DNA from: Phycisphaeraceae bacterium | GTDB lineage: Bacteria > Planctomycetota > Phycisphaerae > Phycisphaerales > SM1A02 | Direction of reading: 5' to 3' | NCBI GenBank assembly: GCA_019636755.1 | Contig: JAHBWZ010000001.1 | Coordinates: 496,001-560,000, forward strand | DNA: 64,000 nucleotides | The notes under the pieces: generated by a model | Seen by the model: the letters and a program-made list of their open reading frames with translations, nothing else | Told to the model about the DNA's origin: nothing | Database searches by the model: none | Shown here: piece after piece, positions 18,959 to 26,267 of the stretch | How the letters are laid out: every line of letters begins with the position of its first letter | Numbering within the stretch: the stretch's first letter is position 1 | Program-made: the position numbers and the translations under genes

Positions 18959-19963
18959 TTACGACGCGCAGGCGCCCCACCACGCCAGAAGCATGGTCAG
19001 GTCGGTGAAGTTGACGACATCGTCCTCGTTCAGATCACCGTCCGCATCCTGTCCCCAGTTGCCGAGCAGGATGAGCAGGTCCGCGAAGTCGACGCTGTCG
19101 TCGCTGTTGACGTCTCCCACGCAGTCTTCTGTCGGTTCGGTTCCCTCACTTCCGGAACCGGTTCGAAGGCCCGAGATGAACACGGCGCTGTCCAGGATCT
19201 GATCATTGACGTCGCCGACCTCGAAGATCAGCACATGCCTGCCCTTGCTCAGTTCGGGCGTCGTGGTCGTCAGGTGGTGGATCAGCCCATGAGGATTCGA
19301 GAACGCGCTGTTCACATCGTCGGTGGTCTCGAGGCCCGCGAACGAACTGCCGACCTGCACCGCGCTGCCGCCGGCGTCGAAGGTGATCTGGTTCTCCGGG
19401 CCCGTGCCGTCGAGGAAAACGAGGAACGCGTCCGTGAACTGGCTGGTCCAGTACGGGAACTCGACGGAGCCGAAGATGAAGTCGAACCTGACCTGCGAGT
19501 CCTCGTCGAGCGTGAACTCGACCCTGAGTGCGGCCACGTCGTAGCAGCCGTTGAAGTTCTCGATGTTGCCACCGGAAAACCCGTACGCCTCGAACTCCGG
19601 CGTGCTTCCGGTCTGGGGCCAGGGGAACATCTGCGAATTGACCTGCGCAGGCGGCGATGCGGGGTCATAGCCGGGCAGCGACGCCTCGGGGATCGGCGCG
19701 AGATTCGCGACATTCCCGCTCGAGAGCACGATCCCCCTGGAGATCGTGACCGGGGGCAGCACGAACTGGTGGTAGGTGCCGAACTGCCCGGGCATGCCGT
19801 TCAGGATCGTGACGTCGTCGATGGACAGGCCGCCGCCGGGATTCAATGCGTCCGCGAGAGCCTCGACGTCCATCGTCGGGGTGGTGACCACCGAGCCGAG
19901 GACCGGGACCGACGCCAGCAGAACCAGAGCGGAGCCGAGGGAAACGACGGTTGTGTGTTTCAT
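18959..19963 (-). CDS. Secreted choice-of-anchor L-type protein with dockerin-like repeats
   Basis: The 334-residue protein has a signal peptide (MKHTTVVSLGSALVLLASVPVLG), then a domain starting DVEALADALNPGGGLSIDDV and containing GFSGGNIENFNG, FDFIFGSVEFP and DAFLVFLDG, the pattern of choice-of-anchor L beta-sandwich domains. It ends with two EF-hand-like repeats (DVNSDDSVDFADLLILLGNWG and DLNEDDVVNFTDLTMLLAWWG). It is exported and probably surface attached or secreted. The start at 19963 is placed at the signal peptide; 21 extra upstream codons are unlikely to be used. A terminator follows. Confidence 0.85.
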   Translation of the reverse strand: MKHTTVVSLGSALVLLASVPVLGSVVTTPTMDVEALADALNPGGGLSIDDVTILNGMPGQFGTYHQFVLPPVTISRGIVLSSGNVANLAPIPEASLPGYDPASPPAQVNSQMFPWPQTGSTPEFEAYGFSGGNIENFNGCYDVAALRVEFTLDEDSQVRFDFIFGSVEFPYWTSQFTDAFLVFLDGTGPENQITFDAGGSAVQVGSSFAGLETTDDVNSAFSNPHGLIHHLTTTTPELSKGRHVLIFEVGDVNDQILDSAVFISGLRTGSGSEGTEPTEDCVGDVNSDDSVDFADLLILLGNWGQDADGDLNEDDVVNFTDLTMLLAWWGACAS

Positions 19964-20188
19964 GCCATCATTCTTCCGCAGCGATCGAGCATGTCCACGC
20001 GGGGTTTGTCTGAGAACCGGGCGCACGCTGCCGGGGAATCCCCGGCAGTCGCAGGGATCCCGGGCGCGGGCGCGCAGGGACCGGGGGCATGGACGCCGAC
20101 GGACGGCGCGGATCCGCGCGGGCGGTCCGGGCCTGCCTTCGACGGATGCGGCCCGCGCCGGACCGATCCGGCCGCCGGCCCCGTCCGG

Positions 20189-21199
20189 TCAGATCACCCA
20201 GTTCGTCGCCGGTGACTCCGGATTCGTCCGCAGGCTGACCTCGTGCACCGGTCCGCGCACGACGTGGCCGGCCGGGACGGATGACGTCACGAAGACGCCG
20301 CCGCCGATGACGCAGCCCGCGCCGATGACGGTCTCGCCGCCCAGAATCGTGGCGCCGGCGTAGACGGTGACGTGGTCCTCCAGCGTCGGATGGCGCTTCA
20401 CATCGCGCGCCAGTCGCCCGCGCTCATCGCGGGGGAAACTGCGCGCCCCGAGCGTGACGCCCTGGTAGATCTTGCAGCCGTCGCCGATGACCGTCGTCTC
20501 GCCGATGACCACGCCCGTGCCGTGATCGATGAAGAAACTGCGACCGATCCGGGCGCCGGGATGGATGTCGATCCCGGTTTCCGCGTGAACCAGCTCGCTC
20601 ATGAGCCGGGGCACGATGGGCACGCGCAGGCGCTCGAGTTCATGCGCGACCCGGTGGACCGTGATCGCCCGGAGTCCGGGATAGCAGAGCACGATCTCAT
20701 CGGTGAAGCGCGCGGCGGGATCCCCGTCCATCGCCGCCTGGACGTCCAGGCTGAGCATCGCGCGGACGGACGGCAGGCGATCGATGACCATGAGCGCGAT
20801 CGCCCGCGCCGCCGCGGCGCTGGAGACGGCGCGGTCCTCCGACGGCGTGGTCGCCGCGTCCCCGGCGCCGCCGTCCGCTTCCGCGCGAAGCGACCGCGCG
20901 AACGCGATGGCGCCTTCGACCTCGGATTCGAGAATCGAGCAGACGGCGTCCAGGTCGGTGCGCACGGCCGCGGCGAGATCGAGCGCATCGGTCCTGCCGG
21001 CGGCGGCGAACCCGGGAAAGAGCAGTCGCCGGATCAGGACGAGCAGGTGCGCGATCGCGTCGCGGTCGGGCAGGTGTCCGAGCCTCGGGTGGTGGATCCG
21101 GGGATCCGCGATCGCGGAGCGCACGAGCCGTTCGGTCGACCGGGCAAGCCGATCGTCCCGCTCCAGGTCCAGGTCCGTGGCGAAGGACTCCGGGGGCAT
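20189..21199 (-). CDS. cysE: Serine O-acetyltransferase (EpsC/CysE type)
   Basis: The 336-residue protein has a helical N-terminal region of about 190 residues and a C-terminal left-handed beta-helix of hexapeptide repeats, with the active-site DIHPGARIGRSFFIDHGTGVVIGE and IYQGVTLGA. It acetylates L-serine with acetyl-CoA, the first step of cysteine synthesis. The C-terminal Ile of NWVI resembles the tail that docks into cysteine synthase in other species. The gene is divergent from cysK with only 46 bp between starts, so the two probably share control elements. Confidence 0.92.
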   Translation of the reverse strand: MPPESFATDLDLERDDRLARSTERLVRSAIADPRIHHPRLGHLPDRDAIAHLLVLIRRLLFPGFAAAGRTDALDLAAAVRTDLDAVCSILESEVEGAIAFARSLRAEADGGAGDAATTPSEDRAVSSAAAARAIALMVIDRLPSVRAMLSLDVQAAMDGDPAARFTDEIVLCYPGLRAITVHRVAHELERLRVPIVPRLMSELVHAETGIDIHPGARIGRSFFIDHGTGVVIGETTVIGDGCKIYQGVTLGARSFPRDERGRLARDVKRHPTLEDHVTVYAGATILGGETVIGAGCVIGGGVFVTSSVPAGHVVRGPVHEVSLRTNPESPATNWVI

Positions 21200-21245
21200 C
21201 GACGGTATGCTACCGCGCCCTGCAACGCGGTCGGATCAGCGCCCA

Positions 21246-22187
21246 ATGCCACGCGGCACCGTCTACGACGCCATCTCCCGGACCTGCTTCGACACGCCGC
21301 TCGTGCACCTGCGCCGGCTCTTCAGGGGCTCACCCGCGCGCGTCCTGCTCAAACTCGAGTTCATGAACCCGCTCTCGAGCGTGAAGGACCGGATCGCCCT
21401 GGCGATGATCGAGGATGCCGAGCGCGCCGGACGTCTCAGGCCCGGGGGGCGCGTGGTCGAGCCGACCTCCGGGAACACGGGCATCGCGCTTGCCTTCATC
21501 TGCGCCGAGCGCGGGTATCCGCTCTCGCTGGTCATGCCGGAGTCCATGAGCATGGAGCGGCGCGTCCTGCTCCGCGGCATGGGCGCGGAGGTCATCCTCA
21601 CGCCCGCCGCCGAGGGCATGCCTGGCTCGGTCAGCCGCGCGACGGAGATGCTGGCCGAGCATCCCGGCGCCTTCATGCCGCAGCAGTTCGACAATCCCGC
21701 GAATCCGCGCATCCACGAGGAGACGACGGGACCGGAGATCTGGACCGACACCGGCGGAACCGCGGACATGATCGTCGCCGGCGTCGGGACCGGCGGCACG
21801 ATCACCGGCGTCACGCGGTTCATCCGGCGCCACAACGCCGCGTTCCGCGCCATCGCCGTCGAGCCGGCCGCATCGGCCGTGCTCAGCGGCGGCGCGGCGG
21901 CGCCGCACCGGATCCAGGGCATCGGCGCCGGCTTCATCCCGGCCAATCTGGATCGCACGCTCCTCTCGGGGGTCGAGACCGTCACGAACGAGGAGGCATT
22001 CGAATGGGCGCGCCGTCTCGCGTCCACGGAGGGCATTCCCGCCGGCATCAGCACCGGTGCGAACCTGGCGGCGGCCGCGCGACTGGCGCACGATCCGGCA
22101 CACGCGGGCCGGACGATCGTCACGATCGCGTGTTCGCCCGCCGAGCGCTACCTCTCCACGCAGCTCTTCGACGGACTGTGGTACTGA
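21246..22187 (+). CDS. cysK: Cysteine synthase A (O-acetylserine sulfhydrylase)
   Basis: The 313-residue PLP enzyme has NPLSSVKDR, with the Schiff-base lysine, the PTSGNTGIALAF loop, the phosphate-binding GVGTGGTITG and SAERY-like CSPAERY near the C-terminus. It combines O-acetylserine with sulfide to make cysteine. The start at 21246 (MPRGTVYD) fits the family; the much longer upstream open frame is antisense to cysE. Divergent pairing with cysE supports a joint cysteine pathway. Confidence 0.95.
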   Translation: MPRGTVYDAISRTCFDTPLVHLRRLFRGSPARVLLKLEFMNPLSSVKDRIALAMIEDAERAGRLRPGGRVVEPTSGNTGIALAFICAERGYPLSLVMPESMSMERRVLLRGMGAEVILTPAAEGMPGSVSRATEMLAEHPGAFMPQQFDNPANPRIHEETTGPEIWTDTGGTADMIVAGVGTGGTITGVTRFIRRHNAAFRAIAVEPAASAVLSGGAAAPHRIQGIGAGFIPANLDRTLLSGVETVTNEEAFEWARRLASTEGIPAGISTGANLAAAARLAHDPAHAGRTIVTIACSPAERYLSTQLFDGLWY

Positions 22188-22238
22188 CGACCACGACCCC
22201 GGCCGTGCGGACGGCGCGCTGCATCCCCCCGGCGATCG

Positions 22239-23291
22239 TCACGCACCTTCCGCCAGCGCGATCATCGAGGCCGCCGGCAGATGCACGCGGATCGGCGCGC
22301 CGCCGGTGATGCCCGCCGATGCGACCGACGCCGAGGGCATTGACGCCTCGATCCGACCGCCATCCGCCAGTTCGACGATCACCGTGACGCGGGACCCGGC
22401 GGGGAACAGGTCGACCACCCGGGCGACCAGGCCCGGCCCGCCGTCCGCGCCGCCCGGGCCGTCCCGATCGGTCCGGATCTCGACGTCTTCCGGCCGGATC
22501 GCGACGTGCGCGGGCGGTGCCTGCGGCGGACGTCCCCGCACCAGCGCGGCCGCCGTCTCCGCGGGAATCCGCTCGAGCCGCAGGATGTTCCGGATGTTGA
22601 GAAACCGCGCCGCGTCGACCGTCCGGGGTCCCCGGAAGACCGCCGCGGCCGGCCCGCGCTGCACGATCCGGCCCTGCATCATGAGCAGAATCCCGTCCGC
22701 CAGGAGGAACGCTTCGTCGAACGCGTGCGTCACGAGGAACACCGTCGTCCCGAGCCGCGTCACGATCGCGCGCAGCGAACGCTGCAGGTCGGTCCGCGTC
22801 GCGGCGTCGAGGGACGCGAACGGCTCATCCAGGAAGAGCACGCGCGGGCGCACGACCAGCGCCCGCCCCAGCGCCAGCCGCTGTCGCTCGCCGCCCGAGA
22901 GCGTCGCGACGTCGCGGCGTGCGAGCAGCGGCTCCAGTCCCAGCATGGACACGACTTCCTCGATCGCGCCGGCGGACGCCCGTCGCGCCGCGTGCCCGCG
23001 GAGTCCGAAGCGCAGGTTCTCGAGGACCGTCAGGTGGGGAAAGAGCGCGAGGTCCTGCGGGATGTACGCGATGCGTCGCGCCTCCGGCGGCACGCGCGTC
23101 ATCTCCCGTCCGTCGATGAGCACCCGTCCCCGGTCGGGGCGCCGGGCGCCCATCACGGTCTCCAGCAGCAGTGTCTTCCCGGCGCCGGACGGGCCGAGCA
23201 CGGCCAGGCGTTCTCCGGCGCGGAGCACGAAGGAGACGTCCCGCAGCGCGAAGGTCCCGTAGCGCACGGTCAGGTCCTGCACCTCGATCAT
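22239..23291 (-). CDS. ABC transporter ATPase, molybdate/tungstate-type (ModC-like) with C-terminal TOBE region
   Basis: The 350-residue protein has Walker A GPSGAGKT, Q-loop YIPQDLALFPHLTV, signature LSGGERQRLALGRAL, Walker B VLFLDEPF and H-loop THAFDE. About 100 residues follow with a TOBE-like oxyanion-binding region (HVAIRPEDVEI...). It energises import by the adjacent permease; its ATG overlaps the permease stop (ATGA). Sulfate or another anion is possible, but the regulator and binding protein favour molybdate or tungstate. Confidence 0.85.
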   Translation of the reverse strand: MIEVQDLTVRYGTFALRDVSFVLRAGERLAVLGPSGAGKTLLLETVMGARRPDRGRVLIDGREMTRVPPEARRIAYIPQDLALFPHLTVLENLRFGLRGHAARRASAGAIEEVVSMLGLEPLLARRDVATLSGGERQRLALGRALVVRPRVLFLDEPFASLDAATRTDLQRSLRAIVTRLGTTVFLVTHAFDEAFLLADGILLMMQGRIVQRGPAAAVFRGPRTVDAARFLNIRNILRLERIPAETAAALVRGRPPQAPPAHVAIRPEDVEIRTDRDGPGGADGGPGLVARVVDLFPAGSRVTVIVELADGGRIEASMPSASVASAGITGGAPIRVHLPAASMIALAEGA

Positions 23292-24076
23292 GCCCGGCGC
23301 CCTCCCGCAATCAGCCGGACCGTCAGCAGGACCAGGAGGGCGATCACCGTCAGGACCATCACCAGCGCCACCGCCGCCTCGATCCGGATCGACGTCCAGT
23401 TGAGCACGATGGCGGTCGGAATGGTGTCGGTCTTCCCGCGGACGGTTCCCGCGATCGTCACCGTGGCACCGTAGTCGCCGATGGCGCGGCCCCATCCCAG
23501 CACGAAGGCGGCGATCAGCCCGGGCCGCGCCAGGGGCAGGGTCACGCGTCGGAGCACGCCCCAGGGTCCGCAGCCGAGATAGCGCGCCACGAGTTCGAGC
23601 CGCGGATCGATCGATTCGAACGCGGCCTTGAGCACCCGGATCTGCAGCGCCAGCGCAATGATGAACTGCGCCAGGATGATCCCGGGGACCTCGAACACGA
23701 ACCGCAGGACATGCGACTCGATCCACTGCCCGGGACCCGAACGGAAGACCAGAAGCAGCGTCATGCCGATCGCGACCGGCGAGAGGATGATCGGCACGTC
23801 CAGCAGCGCGTCGATCAGGACGCGCCCGCGGAAGCGCCATCGGGCCAGGACGAACGCGGACGGAATCGCCACCACCATCGCGAGGCCCGCCGCGATCGTG
23901 GCGCAGACCAGGCTGAGGCGGATGGCGGCGCGGACGTCGGGTTCGGCGAGCGCCGCGAGCGGCGCCGCCGTGCCGGCGAACGCCACCTGCGACGCCAGCA
24001 TCGCGAGCACGAGCGCCAGGGCCAGGCCGAGCCCGGCGATCAGCCACGTTGCATGCAGCGCGGCGCCGGGACGCAT
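23288..24076 (-). CDS. ABC transporter permease, ModB/WtpB-like
   Basis: The 262-residue membrane protein has about six helices and the permease EAA-type loop (VARYLGCGPWGVLRRVTLPLARPGLIAA), with LGWGRAIGDYGATVTIAG downstream, typical of molybdate/tungstate permeases. It starts four bases after the binding-protein stop and overlaps the ATPase start, so the genes are coupled as one importer operon. Confidence 0.88.
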   Translation of the reverse strand: MRPGAALHATWLIAGLGLALALVLAMLASQVAFAGTAAPLAALAEPDVRAAIRLSLVCATIAAGLAMVVAIPSAFVLARWRFRGRVLIDALLDVPIILSPVAIGMTLLLVFRSGPGQWIESHVLRFVFEVPGIILAQFIIALALQIRVLKAAFESIDPRLELVARYLGCGPWGVLRRVTLPLARPGLIAAFVLGWGRAIGDYGATVTIAGTVRGKTDTIPTAIVLNWTSIRIEAAVALVMVLTVIALLVLLTVRLIAGGRRA

Positions 24077-24080
24077 CGGT

Positions 24081-24998
24081 TCACCAGCCCTCCGGGAGCC
24101 GCCACTCGCCGCCGACCGGCGCGTCGGGCCGCGTCAGCCGGCGTGCCGCCTCGATCGTGGTCAGGTACTTCCACGCCGCATAGATCGCCTGTCCTTCCTC
24201 CGAAACGAGGAACGCCAGAAATGCCCTGGCCAGGTCGTGATCGCGGCACGTGGTGGTGATCGCCGCGGGCAGGAAGCCGATGCGGGGCACGCGCTCCGGG
24301 GGCAGCAGGATCGTCCGGATCCGCTGCGGATCCCAATGCTCGAACACCTCCCATCCCAGCGCCGCATCCACCTGCCCCAGCGCCACCACCTGCGCGGTCT
24401 TTGCGCACGACTCCGTGTACGTCACGATGTTCGGCCGAACCGCCGAGGCCAGTCCGGCGCGTTCCAGCACCTCGACCGCATACAGCCCCACGCACACCGC
24501 GTCCGGCCGCGCGATCGCCACGCGCACGCCCGGGCGCGCCAGGTCCTCGAGCGTCTCGATCCCGGCGGGATTGCCGGACGGGACCGTGATCGCGGGCACC
24601 AGGCAGGCGACGATCGTTTCCGTCGCGGGATCCACCAGTCCCTCGCGCTTCGCGATCTCCATGTAGTCGGAGGATCCCGGGAAGTAGATGTCACCGACGG
24701 ACGACAGCGTCATCCGCGCGAGCATCTCCCCGGAACCACCGACGTGCATCTCGACCCGCGCGCCGGTCTCCGCCATGAATCGCGCCACGGCCTTCGCGGT
24801 GGGCGGCTGCGACGCCGACCCGACGAACACGACGAGGGTCCGTCCCTCGAACGCCCGCGGATGCGGCGCGGGGAACGCCTCGCGCCGTCCATCGCACCCG
24901 GTCACCGCGGCGAGTGCGGCGAGCAGCAGGCCGCGGATCCCGGTGGCACGGCGCCGCGCCGCGCCACCCGTGCGCCGGCGCCGCCCCTCAGTCGACAT
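24081..24998 (-). CDS. Periplasmic oxyanion-binding lipoprotein (ModA-like)
   Basis: The 305-residue protein has a lipoprotein signal (LLLAALAAVTGC, lipobox VTGC) and the ModA-type fold starting LVVFVGSASQPP, with GSGEMLARM, GDIYFPGSSDYM, and ALGWEVFEHWDP. It should capture the anion and deliver it to the permease. The start at 24998 overlaps the regulator stop by 11 bp, so translation is coupled. The exact ligand (molybdate or tungstate) cannot be decided from the sequence. Confidence 0.83.
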   Translation of the reverse strand: MSTEGRRRRTGGAARRRATGIRGLLLAALAAVTGCDGRREAFPAPHPRAFEGRTLVVFVGSASQPPTAKAVARFMAETGARVEMHVGGSGEMLARMTLSSVGDIYFPGSSDYMEIAKREGLVDPATETIVACLVPAITVPSGNPAGIETLEDLARPGVRVAIARPDAVCVGLYAVEVLERAGLASAVRPNIVTYTESCAKTAQVVALGQVDAALGWEVFEHWDPQRIRTILLPPERVPRIGFLPAAITTTCRDHDLARAFLAFLVSEEGQAIYAAWKYLTTIEAARRLTRPDAPVGGEWRLPEGW

Positions 24999-26127
24999 GG
25001 TCCGGCCCCTCCCCATCCGGCACGCGGGCCATCCCGCCCGCGCCCGGCGCCGCGTCATACCCGGGGATCGCGTCGATCAGCGCCCGCCACGCACGCGATC
25101 GCGCGGTGCGGATCAGGGCCGCGATCGCGGGCTCGCCCGCGTCCGCTGCGCGCAGGCACAGGTCGTACCGCTCGCGCCGGACGGTCACGAACGGAAGTCC
25201 GGCATCCTCGGCCACCATCCGCACGCACGCGCCGGCCTCCGCCCACCCGCCCAGCAGCGCTTCCGCGACCCCGTGATGCGTGGCGGCCAGGCGCCGCGGC
25301 GCCGGTCGCGCCTGCAGCACGACATCCTGGCACTGCCGCGCGCCCGACCCGGCCGGCCGGCCGATCCAGCGCAGGGGCGCCCGCCGCAGGGCGCGCACCG
25401 ACCGGATGCCCCCGCGCGTGACCGCGATGCCTGCATCCCACAGCGTCATCTCCAGCAGGGCGAACGACGGCCCGAACCCGTGCGCCCGCAGCGCCCCGCC
25501 GTTTCCGTCCGGATCGTCCTCCGCGGCCAGGTGCACGCCGGCCAGATGCACGACGCCCTCGCGCAGCAGCCGCAGCGCCTCACCGCTCGTGCGCTGGAAC
25601 GCGAGCATGCGAACCCCGGTCCGTGCACCATGCAGCGAGAGCAGCAGGGACATCGCCGGATCGCATCCGGCGATGACGAGCGTCTGCGCCGACGCCGGCG
25701 GTGCGCACGCCGGGAGCGGCGCCGCCGACGGAAGAACGCGATCATGCGGGAGCAGCCCGAGCACGGTCGGCTCCGCGGGATACCAGACGTCCCGGCCGCA
25801 CACGCGGGCGGCCCAGCAGCGCACCGGCGTCCGCCGCGGCGCCCACGCCCAGCGCGGACCGCGCCCGTGATCCGCGTCCGCATGATCGCCGGGCGTCCCG
25901 GCGCCGGGCGCGCCACCGCGTGCGAAGATGGCCTCGACGGAGTGCGCCAGCGCCTGCGCGATCCGCAGTGCCGCGTCCACCGACGGCGTCATCCGGCACT
26001 GCTCGATGGCGCTGATCGCGGTCCGGGAGATGCCCGTGCGGCCGGCCAGGTCCAGTTGCGTCCAGCCCCGCGCTTCGCGCAGGCGGCGCACCTGGTTGAA
26101 CGATCGCTCCGCCATGGCCGACTCCAT
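24988..26127 (-). CDS. HTH regulator fused to a periplasmic-binding-like sensor domain
   Basis: The 379-residue protein has an XRE-type HTH at about 10-65 (RLREARGWTQLDLAGRTGISRTAISAIEQ) and a C-terminal PBP-like domain (LVIAGCDPAMSLLL...LLREGVVHLAGVHLAAED) of the kind found in Mo/W-dependent regulators. It is the first gene of the importer operon, so it probably senses the same anion and controls the operon. The linker between domains is long and Pro/Ala-rich. In-frame ATGs at 26127 and 26115 are both possible starts. Confidence 0.82.
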   Translation of the reverse strand: MESAMAERSFNQVRRLREARGWTQLDLAGRTGISRTAISAIEQCRMTPSVDAALRIAQALAHSVEAIFARGGAPGAGTPGDHADADHGRGPRWAWAPRRTPVRCWAARVCGRDVWYPAEPTVLGLLPHDRVLPSAAPLPACAPPASAQTLVIAGCDPAMSLLLSLHGARTGVRMLAFQRTSGEALRLLREGVVHLAGVHLAAEDDPDGNGGALRAHGFGPSFALLEMTLWDAGIAVTRGGIRSVRALRRAPLRWIGRPAGSGARQCQDVVLQARPAPRRLAATHHGVAEALLGGWAEAGACVRMVAEDAGLPFVTVRRERYDLCLRAADAGEPAIAALIRTARSRAWRALIDAIPGYDAAPGAGGMARVPDGEGPDHVD

Positions 26128-26267
26128 GATCCTGACGCGCCGGACAGGATACTGGCGTCCGCGCCGGCGCGGCGCCGATCCGCCATCCGGTCGACCCGGT
26201 CGGCCCGGGTCGCGTCATCCGGTCCGTCGATTCCGTGCCCCGCGCCCGCCCGCGGCGGGCACCGGCC

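Noticed and set aside
20028-20048. Hairpin CTGCCGGGG-AAT-CCCCGGCAG as a cysE terminator
   Set aside because: No T-run follows on either strand. It may be functional, but the evidence is too weak to call.
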